Positions 16,406-24,378 of a stretch of DNA of 37,401 nt are shown in pieces. The notes beneath the pieces are model-generated. The model did not search any database and was not told where the DNA came from. It saw nothing but the letters and a program-made list of their open reading frames with translations. Origin of the DNA: an uncultured Bacteroidales bacterium (GTDB taxonomy: Bacteria; Bacteroidota; Bacteroidia; Bacteroidales; Paludibacteraceae); contig CAMIZK010000010.1 of NCBI GenBank assembly GCA_946403315.1, positions 1 through 37,401 on the forward strand, in the 5' to 3' direction. The position numbers and the translations under genes are program-made. How positions within the stretch are numbered: the first letter of the stretch is position 1; every line of letters starts with the position of its first letter.

Positions 16406-18316
16406 ATGGATAAAAACACTTGGATCGGCTTTGGATTAATAGCCGTAATCATCTTGGGATTCATGCGCTGCGGTACTTCGGGAGGAAGTGACGCAGCACC
16501 GCTGACTCCGGAAGATTCTATTCGTGCAGTGCAGCGTATGGACTCACTGCGTTTACAAAAAGAACGTCAACTGCAGTACAAGGCGGACAGCGCCCGTAAT
16601 GCGAGTGCTAACGCGGATTTGGGTTTCTTTGAAGCAGCCAGAGAGGGTGTTGAGACCCTGGACACTTTGCAGAACGAGAAGATCCGTGTCGTATTCTCCA
16701 GCCGCGGTGGTTTGATCAAGAAGGTGGAGTTGTTCGACTACAACACCTTTGCGGACAAAGAGAATCCGTTGGTGCTGTTCGGCACGGACGCTTTTGGCGG
16801 AAACGAGTCCGATTTCAGTCTCTATCTGCAGATGGTTAAGAACCGGAACGATTCTACGGATCTGTCCACCATCGGTGTGTTCACCAACCGTCTTTACTTC
16901 AACACGGTTGAGAAAGACAGTTCCAAAGTGGTACTGCGTCTGCCGACGACGGATCCGGACGCATGGTTGGACTATGAATATACCTTATCGGAGGATTATA
17001 TGGTTTCCTTCCGTATCCGGCCGCATAACCTGAAGGACAAGTTAGTCTTCGCTTCCGAAGTGATGCTGGATTGGGCACAACTCGTTCCGCAGCATGAGAA
17101 AGGACGTCGTTTTGAGGAGCGGAATGCACAGTTGCAGTACCGTTATACGGAAGGCGGCAGTTCATCGCTGAGTGCAACCGGAATGGACAGCGAGACGGAG
17201 CACGATCCCTTGAAATGGATTGCGTACAAAGATCAGTTCTTCTCCACCATCCTCATTGCTGACGATGCGTTCATGAGTTCGAAGTTCACGTCCACCGAGA
17301 TGCCTGCTCAGACGGGATACATGAAGGTGTACACGACGCGTACGTATATTCCGCTGGATGTGAAAGGAGAGAAAGCAACCGGTTTCCGTTTCTATTTGGG
17401 ACCGAACCATTATAATCTGCTTAAGTCGTACGATGCCGAAGTGCCGAGTAAAGAGAAACTGCATCTGGAAGATGTAGTCTATCTCGGATGGAGTATCGTC
17501 AGCTGGATCAACCGCATTCTGGTGGTTCCGATGTTTGACTTGTTCTTGGATTGGGGAATTCCTATCGGTCTGCTGCTGATCCTGATGACGCTGGTGATCA
17601 AACTGATCATCCTGCCGTTCGTGTTCATCTCGTATAAGTCGAGTGCGAAGATGCGTGCGCTGCGTCCTCAAATCAATGAGATCAATGAGAAATATCCGGC
17701 TGATAAGATGCGGGAACGTCAGCAGGCGACGATGGAACTGTACAAACAAGCAGGTGTCAGTCCGATGTCAGGCTGTTTACCGATGCTGTTCCAGTTCCCG
17801 GTATTGATGGCTATGTTCTGGTTCTTACCGACCGCCATCGAACTGCGTGGCCGTGCGTTCCTGTGGGCGGATGATTTATCGACCTATGATGCCGTCATCA
17901 ATTTCGGTACCAGTATTCCGCTGCTCGGTGACCACCTGTCGCTGTTCTGCTTGCTGATGACGATCGCTAACTTCGGTTACACCTATATCACGATGCAGTC
18001 ACAAAACACCGATCCGAGCATGAAGTTCATGAAATATATCATGTACGCGATGCCGGTGATGTTCCTCTTCATCTTCAACGAGTACGCAGCCGGTTTGAGT
18101 TTCTACTACCTGGTATCGCTCTTCATCACCATCTTCCAGACGATGATCTTCCGTTGGACGCTGAATGACAAGAAGATGTTAGCGGAGATAGAAGCCAACA
18201 AAAAGAAACGGGCAGGTAAACCCAAATCCCGTTTCATGCAGAAGTTAGAAGAGATGCAGCGTGAGCAACAACGCTTAGCACGCGAGAAGGCTAAAACGGC
18301 CGGAAAGCGTCGCTAA
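16406..18316 (+). CDS. yidC: membrane protein insertase YidC
   Basis: 636 residues. YidC inserts and folds inner-membrane proteins with or without Sec. The N-terminal membrane anchor (about 5-22) is followed by a large periplasmic domain (about 60-350) as in Gram-negative YidC. The C-terminal insertase core starts with VVYLGWSIVSWINRI. It continues with IGLLLILMTLVIKLIILPF, a cytoplasmic loop with AKMRALRPQINEINEKYP, GCLPMLFQFPVLMAMFWFLP, and two last helices (about 520-585). The C-terminus is Lys/Arg-rich (KKKRAGKPKSRF), probably ribosome-contacting. Last gene of the plus-strand run. Its final 42 bp overlap the convergent GDSL-like gene. Confidence 0.96.
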   Translation: MDKNTWIGFGLIAVIILGFMRCGTSGGSDAAPLTPEDSIRAVQRMDSLRLQKERQLQYKADSARNASANADLGFFEAAREGVETLDTLQNEKIRVVFSSRGGLIKKVELFDYNTFADKENPLVLFGTDAFGGNESDFSLYLQMVKNRNDSTDLSTIGVFTNRLYFNTVEKDSSKVVLRLPTTDPDAWLDYEYTLSEDYMVSFRIRPHNLKDKLVFASEVMLDWAQLVPQHEKGRRFEERNAQLQYRYTEGGSSSLSATGMDSETEHDPLKWIAYKDQFFSTILIADDAFMSSKFTSTEMPAQTGYMKVYTTRTYIPLDVKGEKATGFRFYLGPNHYNLLKSYDAEVPSKEKLHLEDVVYLGWSIVSWINRILVVPMFDLFLDWGIPIGLLLILMTLVIKLIILPFVFISYKSSAKMRALRPQINEINEKYPADKMRERQQATMELYKQAGVSPMSGCLPMLFQFPVLMAMFWFLPTAIELRGRAFLWADDLSTYDAVINFGTSIPLLGDHLSLFCLLMTIANFGYTYITMQSQNTDPSMKFMKYIMYAMPVMFLFIFNEYAAGLSFYYLVSLFITIFQTMIFRWTLNDKKMLAEIEANKKKRAGKPKSRFMQKLEEMQREQQRLAREKAKTAGKRR

Positions 18317-18772
18317 CTCATCCTTCACCAGAGCTTCCCCTGCTTCGGATAGCGTGACTCCGTCCCGGTTCAAGAACCGGACGTAGTTCGCATCCGAAAG
18401 CATAGGGCTGGTGATATCGACAATATGAACACATTGGGTTGCTGCCAGGCGGAAGAGAGCGATGTTGTACAAGTCATGCATATTACGCAGGCGCTCGATA
18501 TGACCGCCTAACCAATAGAGGATGTTCATCCGTTCCTGCATACTCATCCCGTTGGTGATGTGCGCAAAGAAACGGCTCTCGTCGATAATAGGCAGACTGA
18601 CCAAGACAGGCTCCAATCCACGTGCGCGTGCCTGCGCGATCCTATTTATGTATAAGGCTTTGTATGCCACCAAATCCAATTGGGGTTCATGGTGATCACT
18701 GGGGTTGATTGCGATTTCCTTCCAGTTGAATTGCAAACCGCTTTCGGGTTGAATGATAAATGACTTGTCCAT
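18275..18772 (-). CDS. SGNH/GDSL hydrolase-like protein lacking the N-terminal GDS block
   Basis: 165 residues. The middle has the strand PVLVSLPIID typical of SGNH folds, and the C-terminus has DGVTLSEAGEALVKDEL. That region resembles the family's block V (DxxHLSxxG), but the catalytic His position is Thr here. No N-terminal GDS with the nucleophilic Ser is present. It could be a degenerate or specialised family member. I recall short proteins of this kind near yidC in related Bacteroidales, without known function. It overlaps yidC tail-to-tail by 42 bp. A 31-residue micro-ORF and a good promoter lie upstream. Confidence 0.65.
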   Translation of the reverse strand: MDKSFIIQPESGLQFNWKEIAINPSDHHEPQLDLVAYKALYINRIAQARARGLEPVLVSLPIIDESRFFAHITNGMSMQERMNILYWLGGHIERLRNMHDLYNIALFRLAATQCVHIVDITSPMLSDANYVRFLNRDGVTLSEAGEALVKDELATLSGRFSLLAC

Positions 18773-18804
18773 AGTAGTAATTATTTAAAGATGATTAATA
18801 ACGA

Positions 18805-18900
18805 TTAGAGGTTCAATGCCAGATAGATAACTACAGCAGGCAATTGAAGGCAATATAAAGTGACCACGAGGTCAAATCCGATACGTTTTACTGTTTTCAT
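18805..18900 (-). CDS. 31-residue membrane micro-protein
   Basis: ATG 18900-18898 to TAA 18807-18805. The peptide has a basic start (MKTVKRIG) and one hydrophobic helix (about residues 9-29, LVVTLYCLQLPAVVIYLAL). A promoter 28 bp upstream gives a leader of about 20 nt, a normal distance, so this is the first frame of the transcript that continues into the GDSL-like gene 32 bp downstream. Judged from position and composition only. Confidence 0.5.
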   Translation of the reverse strand: MKTVKRIGFDLVVTLYCLQLPAVVIYLALNL

Positions 18901-18927
18901 TGTTGTGTTGTTTTTTTAAATCCGGTG

Positions 18928-18959
18928 CAAAATTACTGCTATTTGACGACCTGTGCAAC
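18928..18959 (-). promoter_or_regulatory. promoter of the micro-ORF / GDSL-like operon
   Basis: On the minus strand: GTTG (18959-18956), 20 bp, TAATTTTG (18935-18928), followed by CACC as at other promoters here. Confidence 0.75.
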
Positions 18960-18971
18960 AAAAAGTGATTA

Positions 18972-19056
18972 GGGACGAAAAATTGGGACGAAATAGGTGT
19001 AAAAGATGACTAAAATGCAAATATAGGGACGAAATCAGTGGATTTTGAATTTCGTC
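18972..19056. promoter_or_regulatory. GGGACGAAA repeats upstream of the LytTR gene
   Basis: The 9-mer GGGACGAAA occurs three times (18972-18980, 18985-18993, 19026-19034). An inverted ATTTCGTC (19049-19056) pairs with the third copy to form an 8-bp stem with a 13-nt loop. TGACTAAAAT is also repeated (19007-19016 and 19070-19079). These are candidate binding sites for the downstream LytTR protein. No textbook promoter is visible on the plus strand here. Confidence 0.5.
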
Positions 19057-19079
19057 ACTTCATCACAATTGACTAAAAT

Positions 19080-19883
19080 ATGGCTAAAATTCCTTCATCG
19101 GTACTATCTGTAAGTGCATTACTGGTACATGTGATCACGATTCCGCTGTTCTTCTTGGGATTCGTGCTGGTGTATGAGAGTAGTTGGATCAATGACTTCA
19201 TCAGCGGTGGCACAGGCGACTTTGACCGTTTGGTGTTCAACACCCTGATGCTGACCTGTATATTAATGGGGGTACTGTTAGCATCCCGTATTCCGGTTAC
19301 GGCCAAACGGAAGGAGATGTCCTTCTCCTGGTGGTTATACATCTGCTGGTCGTTAGCGGAAATTACGGTTTTCTGTGCTTTTGCGGCTTTATATATGGCC
19401 TTGGCCGTTCCCTCCTACTCCTATTTCCCGGCTTTAGGCGAATGCCTGCATGTAGCGGTGTTTATCTTACCCTACCCTTACATCGTCTTTGCGCTGCAGA
19501 TCGCGTTTCTCAAACCGAACAAGAAAGCGCCTGCCGATGATGATCTGGTGCGTTTTTCCGATAACACCGGTAGACTCAAACTGGTGATTGCGCACGATGT
19601 GCTGCTGTATATCGAAGCGAAGGAGAACTATGTCTCCATTCATTATCTGGAAGGCGAGAAACCGAAAGAGTACTCCTTACGGCAGTCGATGCGAGGAATA
19701 GAAGACCTGATGGACCGGCACGGCATCATCCGTTGCCAGCGTTCGTATTTCGTCAATCCCCGTCATGTGAAAGTGCTGCGTAGGGATAAAGAAGGATTCA
19801 TTCAAGCCGAACTGGATATCGCCAATACCAAACCGGTTCCGGTATCGCCGAAGTATTACGACCAATTGAGTGAGTTGTTATAA
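19080..19883 (+). CDS. membrane-bound LytTR-family transcription regulator
   Basis: 267 residues. About four transmembrane helices occupy the N-terminal half (roughly 8-32, 50-70, 82-104 and 115-142). A short linker leads to a LytTR DNA-binding domain (about 158-267) with the hallmarks DVLLYIEAKENYVSIHY, YSLRQSMRGIED, IIRCQRSYFVNPRHV and KPVPVSPKYYDQLSEL. Such membrane-tethered LytTR proteins are common in Bacteroidota, and their signal is mostly unknown. The TAA stop overlaps the rlmN ATG by one base (TAATG), so the two genes are co-translated. GGGACGAAA repeats upstream suggest autoregulation. Confidence 0.85.
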   Translation: MAKIPSSVLSVSALLVHVITIPLFFLGFVLVYESSWINDFISGGTGDFDRLVFNTLMLTCILMGVLLASRIPVTAKRKEMSFSWWLYICWSLAEITVFCAFAALYMALAVPSYSYFPALGECLHVAVFILPYPYIVFALQIAFLKPNKKAPADDDLVRFSDNTGRLKLVIAHDVLLYIEAKENYVSIHYLEGEKPKEYSLRQSMRGIEDLMDRHGIIRCQRSYFVNPRHVKVLRRDKEGFIQAELDIANTKPVPVSPKYYDQLSELL

Positions 19884-20917
19884 TGGAAGCATTGTTAGGC
19901 AAGACATTGGAGGAACTGCAACAAATTGCCTTATCGGTAGGACTGCCTAAGTTCACCGGTAAGCAGTTAGCGCAGTGGATCTATGTGCAACGCGTGCAGA
20001 CGATCGACGAGATGACGAACATCAGTCTCAAAGGTCGTGAAGCACTGAAAGCGGCCTATACCGTAGGTCGTCATGCGCCGGTACGCGAAGCGGTGAGTGC
20101 AGACGGCACACGGAAATACCTTTTTGCCGTAGGCGATCAGTTTGTGGAGTCCGTTTACATTCCGGAAGAGGACCGGGCGACGCTGTGTGTATCGACCCAG
20201 TTAGGCTGTAAGATGGGCTGTAAGTTCTGCATGACCGGAACTCTCGGTTTTCACGGTCATTTACCGGCATCGGAGATCCTGAATCAGATTTTCTATTTCG
20301 ACGACCTGACGAATATCGTCTATATGGGTGAAGGCGAACCGATGGATAACTTGGATAATGTACTGCGGTCGCTGGAGATCATGACGGCGGAATACGGTTG
20401 TGCCTGGTCACCGAAGCGGATTACAGTATCCACGGTAGGTATTCCGGCCATGAAGCGGTTCTTGGACGAGAGCGAATGCCATCTGGCGGTGTCGATGCAT
20501 AATCCGTTTGCGGCGGAACGAAGTCAGATTATGCCGGCGGAGAAGATGCTGTCCATCACGGAGGTGGTGAGTCTGCTTAAACAATACGACTGGTCGCACC
20601 AGCGGAGAGTCAGTTTCGAGTATATCTGCTGGCACGGTCAGAATGATTCGATCCGCCATGCCAAGGAGTTGATTCGTTTACTGAAAGGTCTGAACTGCCG
20701 CATGAACCTCATTCGTTTTCACGAAGGAGTAAATAATGGCGAAAGGTTTCCGGCATCAGACGAAAAACAAATGGCGTGGTTCCGCGATTATCTGACCGAT
20801 AACGGCATCACCACGACCATTCGTCGTTCCCGAGGCGAAGATATCCTTGCCGCCTGCGGTATGTTGGTTAACGCACTATCTCAACGTGCGGATACGCAAA
20901 GCCAAAGCCTTGTTTAG
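19883..20917 (+). CDS. rlmN: 23S rRNA (adenine2503-C2)-methyltransferase RlmN
   Basis: 344 residues. This radical SAM enzyme methylates A2503 of 23S rRNA and A37 of some tRNAs. The cluster motif CKMGCKFC is seen at residues 109-116 (C109, C113, C116). The SAM-binding YMGEGEPMDN (about 144-153) and the C-terminal catalytic cysteine in DILAACGML (about 323-331) are present, so the protein looks active. The start overlaps the LytTR stop. The last 50 bp overlap the convergent mscS gene, and the extra C-terminal tail (SQRADTQSQSLV) lies in that overlap. Confidence 0.95.
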   Translation: MEALLGKTLEELQQIALSVGLPKFTGKQLAQWIYVQRVQTIDEMTNISLKGREALKAAYTVGRHAPVREAVSADGTRKYLFAVGDQFVESVYIPEEDRATLCVSTQLGCKMGCKFCMTGTLGFHGHLPASEILNQIFYFDDLTNIVYMGEGEPMDNLDNVLRSLEIMTAEYGCAWSPKRITVSTVGIPAMKRFLDESECHLAVSMHNPFAAERSQIMPAEKMLSITEVVSLLKQYDWSHQRRVSFEYICWHGQNDSIRHAKELIRLLKGLNCRMNLIRFHEGVNNGERFPASDEKQMAWFRDYLTDNGITTTIRRSRGEDILAACGMLVNALSQRADTQSQSLV

Positions 20918-21866
20918 GCAGTTCGGAATAGAACCGTTCCTGAATATCAAAGAAAGCACCCCAATAGTCATCTCCACGCACCCAGGCACGAACCACAAAG
21001 GAGATGTCGCTTTCGTTGAGTGATTTCAACGCCACAAACGGTGCCGGAATAGCATCCATGCGGTAGTTGACGGTGGACAATTGGAAAGTACTTACCTTCA
21101 ATTCCTTATACAGTTTATTCATATCCGTGGTCTCCTGCAGAATGCGTTCATCGCTGTTGACGATCGCTAAGATCGCCTGTTTGCAGGCTTCGGCATCGAC
21201 TCCGTATTCCACGCTCACCGTCCATTCGACACGACGGATCGGACGACCGGAGTAGTTGATAATCGTTCCGTTGGAGAGTGCTCCGTTCGGTAAGATGACG
21301 ACGCGGTTATCGATCGTCAGGATCTTGGTTGCAGTGATATTCACTTCGATCACCTTACCCGATTGACCCTGTGCTTCGATGAAATCACCGGCTTTGAAGG
21401 GTTTGAACGCCAGTAACATGATACCTCCGGCGAAGTTCTGCACCGTACCGGAGAGTGCCATACCAATCGCCATACCGCCGGCTGCTAACAGGGCAGCGAT
21501 AGAGGTGGTATCCACACCCAAGGTACCTATCGCGATGACGATGAGCATGACGGTCATCAGGATCGTGACGAACGAGATGACGAACGAAGCGATGGTCGGT
21601 TCCGAATTGCGGCGTTCGAACATCTGCTTGAGCGCTTTCTTCACCAGTTTGATCAACCACGTACCGATGATATAGATGGCAAGTGCGGCTAAGAGTTTAA
21701 GACCAAACTGCACCAGCGAATCCATCAACGAATGCCAGAACGCATGCGGATCTTCTTTAGCCATCTGCACGAACTGGCGAACCCCTTTCTCCACCTGTTC
21801 CGGTTGGCTGAAGATCGAATCGGATAGCTCTTGCGGTATCTCTTTTACTATATCCAAAAGCATCAT
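20868..21866 (-). CDS. MscS-family mechanosensitive channel
   Basis: 332 residues. A helical N-terminal region (about 1-50) is followed by two membrane helices (about 52-72 and 90-113). The pore helix is rich in Ala and Gly (SIAALLAAGGMAIGMALSGTVQNFAGG, about 117-143), the MscS signature. Then comes the beta domain (FKAGDFIEAQGQSGKVIEVN, VVILPNGALSNGTIINYS) and the alpha/beta C-terminus. It opens under membrane tension to release osmolytes. It is the last gene of the long minus-strand operon, starting 1 bp after the DUF4293 stop, and overlaps rlmN by 50 bp. Confidence 0.93.
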   Translation of the reverse strand: MMLLDIVKEIPQELSDSIFSQPEQVEKGVRQFVQMAKEDPHAFWHSLMDSLVQFGLKLLAALAIYIIGTWLIKLVKKALKQMFERRNSEPTIASFVISFVTILMTVMLIVIAIGTLGVDTTSIAALLAAGGMAIGMALSGTVQNFAGGIMLLAFKPFKAGDFIEAQGQSGKVIEVNITATKILTIDNRVVILPNGALSNGTIINYSGRPIRRVEWTVSVEYGVDAEACKQAILAIVNSDERILQETTDMNKLYKELKVSTFQLSTVNYRMDAIPAPFVALKSLNESDISFVVRAWVRGDDYWGAFFDIQERFYSELPKQGFGFAYPHVEIVR

Positions 21867-21867
21867 A

Positions 21868-22389
21868 TTATCTTCTCAGTCTGTCGGCAGCACGCACGAG
21901 TGCCTCATCTTTGAGGATCCGGCGGGTAGCCATGAGGGTTAATACAAAGCACACAGCAGGGATAGCCTGCCAAGCGGTGATATGCCAGCCTAAATCGTCC
22001 ACGTGGATGTTCATGTTAGCGAACCATACGTAGATACCTAAGATTCCGTAGTATCCCAAGCACAGGAAGGCCAGGAAGATGTTAATCCGTGCCTGCAGCA
22101 GACGTTTCTTGTACAAGAAGGTAACCACAATCGCGAGAATCGGGATAAGGAGTGTTGCGATAAGCAGTCCCCATACGCCACTCAGATGTTCCTCCGTGAG
22201 CGTGTCTGCCAGCACAAGCTGATCCTCCGTCAACTGAGTGGTCTCTTCAAAACCCGTCGGACTGAGTTCCCATGCACGATGGATCCCTTCTTCCGTCACG
22301 GCATTGAAGGTCAACACCGGTTGAAAACACAAGGTAATGCCTAATGCCACTACCAATAACAAATAAATCGTTTGAATTCTCTGTATCAT
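21868..22389 (-). CDS. DUF4293 four-helix membrane protein
   Basis: 173 residues starting MIQRIQTIYLLLV, the family's conserved beginning. Four hydrophobic segments are visible (about 5-25, 70-92, 100-122 and 130-150), with a hydrophilic loop between the first two. The C-terminus (LMATRRILKDEALVRAADRLR) is basic and typical of DUF4293, a Bacteroidota family of unknown function. The ATG lies inside a 7-nt repeat block that also holds the stop of the upstream acetyltransferase. Confidence 0.9.
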   Translation of the reverse strand: MIQRIQTIYLLLVVALGITLCFQPVLTFNAVTEEGIHRAWELSPTGFEETTQLTEDQLVLADTLTEEHLSGVWGLLIATLLIPILAIVVTFLYKKRLLQARINIFLAFLCLGYYGILGIYVWFANMNIHVDDLGWHITAWQAIPAVCFVLTLMATRRILKDEALVRAADRLRR

Positions 22390-22428
22390 AACCTTTAACC
22401 TTTAACCTTTAGCCATTAGCCTTTCATC
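22387..22428 (-). repeat. 7-nt repeat block (AACCTTT type) at a gene junction
   Basis: CATAACC, TTTAACC, TTTAACC, TTTAGCC, ATTAGCC, TTTCATC (plus-strand reading). On the coding strand it ends the acetyltransferase (MKG then TAA) and runs directly into the DUF4293 ATG. Confidence 0.85.
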
Positions 22429-22934
22429 GCTTCCTCGAGCGATGAAACCTTATCTCCATGTGCATTGACCCATCCTATCTGCCGGGCAGGGTTGCCTACC
22501 ATGAGCGCATAGGCCGGCACATCTTTGGTGACCACCGATCCTGCACCGATCAGGCAGTACTCGCCTAACTCATGACCGCAGACGATGGTCGCATTCGCTC
22601 CTACCGATGCACCGCGACGGATGATCGTCGGTTTGTATTCATCTTTGCGACTGACAGCCGCACGGGGGTTGATGACATTCGTGAACACCATCGACGGTCC
22701 CAGGAACACATCGTCCTCACAACGCACACCGGTATAGACGGAGACGTTGTTCTGGATCTTGCAGTTACGGCCTAACACCACGTCCGGTGAGATGACCACG
22801 TTCTGACCGATGTTACAGTCTTCTCCGATGATGCAGTCCTTCATGATGTGGGAGAAATGCCAGATCTTGGTGCCTTTCCCGATCTGACAACCTTCATCCA
22901 CGTAAGACGACTCATGTACAAAATAGTCTGCCAT
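22416..22934 (-). CDS. left-handed beta-helix acyl/acetyltransferase (WlbB/WbpD-like)
   Basis: 172 residues with hexapeptide repeats through most of the length ([46 protein letters not shown]). The segment [43 protein letters not shown] is typical of UDP-amino-sugar N-acetyltransferases such as WlbB/WbpD. Those enzymes make amino-uronic sugars for surface polysaccharide. The end [22 protein letters not shown] is also standard. No other sugar-pathway genes are adjacent, so the exact substrate is open. It sits 14 bp after rseP. Confidence 0.88.
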   Translation of the reverse strand: MADYFVHESSYVDEGCQIGKGTKIWHFSHIMKDCIIGEDCNIGQNVVISPDVVLGRNCKIQNNVSVYTGVRCEDDVFLGPSMVFTNVINPRAAVSRKDEYKPTIIRRGASVGANATIVCGHELGEYCLIGAGSVVTKDVPAYALMVGNPARQIGWVNAHGDKVSSLEEAMKG

Positions 22935-22948
22935 ATACGTTTGCGTTT

Positions 22949-24328
22949 TTAGAAGAAGAACCGTTTGATATCATTCATGTTCGCCAGGATCAGGATGGCG
23001 AGTAAGAGCCAGAAACCGATCTTATTGGCGATCTCCAGGAAGCGTTCACTCGGTTTGCGCCGCGTGATCATCTCCCATAAGAGGAAGAGCACATATCCGC
23101 CGTCCAATGCCGGGATGGGCAGGAAGTTCATGAATGCCAGGATGATACTCAGGAAAGCGGTCATGCTCCAGAATGCCTGCCAGCTCCATTGAGAAGGGAA
23201 CATCGAACCGATGGTACCGAAACCACCCACCGACTGCGCTGCATTCGCGTTGGTGAAGATCACCCGGAATTGCCGCACGTATTTCGCCAGCACGTTACTG
23301 CCGAACTTCACACCTGCCGGTAAAGCTCTAAAGAACGAATAGGAGGTGTGAACCGGTTGGAAATCCATCCGTGCCTGCACGCCTAACTTACATTCTTCAT
23401 TCAGGAAGACACGTACCGAATCCAGCACCTCACCGCGGTAATAGGCGATAGTGACGGAGTCACACGGGTGTTTCTTGAGTTGCTGCACCATCTGGGTGTA
23501 ACTCGGTGTCAGCACACCAGCAACCGACACGATGCGGTCACCGGCTTGCAGACCGGCTCTCATCGCCGGGAAATCGGCATGTACCGTATCGAGCACCGAC
23601 GGAATCCAAGGTGTCAACAGGTTCTCCGGTGCGACATCTTTGTTAATCGTGAAATAGTGGTTAATGAAATCATCGGAGATGGTGATATTCACCGTATCCG
23701 TACCACGCAGTACCCGTACGTCACGCTTATCATCAATGATGATTTTCCACATGATGTCACCCATCTCACGCGGTTCTTCTCCGTTGATGGTCAGGATCTT
23801 ATCCTGCTGCCGGAAACCTTCGTCCACAAAGTATTCCGGGTAATAGAATCCGTCCTGATAGACGCTGATGGGCATCGTATCTTTTCCATACTGCCACAAC
23901 AGCATCCAATAGATGACGAGTGCGCCGATGAAGTTGACCATGATACCGCCTAAGATGATCAGCATACGCTGCCAGGCCGGTTTGGAACGGAACTCCCAGG
24001 GTTGCACTTCTGTTCCGAGGTCTTCGGTCGTATGGGTCTCATCCACCATACCGCCGATCGCACAGTAACCGCCGAACGGTAACCATCCTATACCCCATTC
24101 CGTGCTGTCCGGATGCCGGTCCCATTCCTCATCATCGTTCTTGGCAAAGAACTTCACATGCCATTTGCCGTCGAACTTCTTGATGCGCACCAGACTCATC
24201 CAGGGATTGAAGAACATATAAAACTTCTCCACCCGCACCTTGAAAATGCGAGCGAAGGTGAAATGGCCTAACTCATGAATGAGGACCAAAAAACTAAGCG
24301 ATAAAATGAGTTGTATTGCTTGTATCAT
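22949..24328 (-). CDS. rseP: RIP metalloprotease RseP (site-2 protease family)
   Basis: 459 residues from ATG 24328. An upstream TTG (24343) would add only repeat-derived residues and is rejected. The zinc motif HELGH (residues 18-22) lies in the first membrane helix, and [12 protein letters not shown] near the C-terminus is the second active-site motif. Further membrane helices are near residues 110-130, 380-400 and 435-455. Two PDZ-like segments lie between ([16 protein letters not shown] and [11 protein letters not shown]). The protease cuts membrane-bound anti-sigma factors and remnant signal peptides. It follows dxr, an arrangement common across bacteria. Confidence 0.94.
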   Translation of the reverse strand: MIQAIQLILSLSFLVLIHELGHFTFARIFKVRVEKFYMFFNPWMSLVRIKKFDGKWHVKFFAKNDDEEWDRHPDSTEWGIGWLPFGGYCAIGGMVDETHTTEDLGTEVQPWEFRSKPAWQRMLIILGGIMVNFIGALVIYWMLLWQYGKDTMPISVYQDGFYYPEYFVDEGFRQQDKILTINGEEPREMGDIMWKIIIDDKRDVRVLRGTDTVNITISDDFINHYFTINKDVAPENLLTPWIPSVLDTVHADFPAMRAGLQAGDRIVSVAGVLTPSYTQMVQQLKKHPCDSVTIAYYRGEVLDSVRVFLNEECKLGVQARMDFQPVHTSYSFFRALPAGVKFGSNVLAKYVRQFRVIFTNANAAQSVGGFGTIGSMFPSQWSWQAFWSMTAFLSIILAFMNFLPIPALDGGYVLFLLWEMITRRKPSERFLEIANKIGFWLLLAILILANMNDIKRFFF

Positions 24329-24330
24329 AT

Positions 24331-24378
24331 AACGATTTAACAATTTAACAGTTTAACGATTTAACAGTTTAACAATTG
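24331..24378 (-). repeat. 8-nt repeat block at the dxr-rseP junction
   Basis: Six units of 8 nt on the plus strand: AACGATTT, AACAATTT, AACAGTTT, AACGATTT, AACAGTTT, AACAATTG. The dxr stop codon (24361-24363) lies inside it, and it ends 3 bp before the rseP ATG. Confidence 0.9.
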
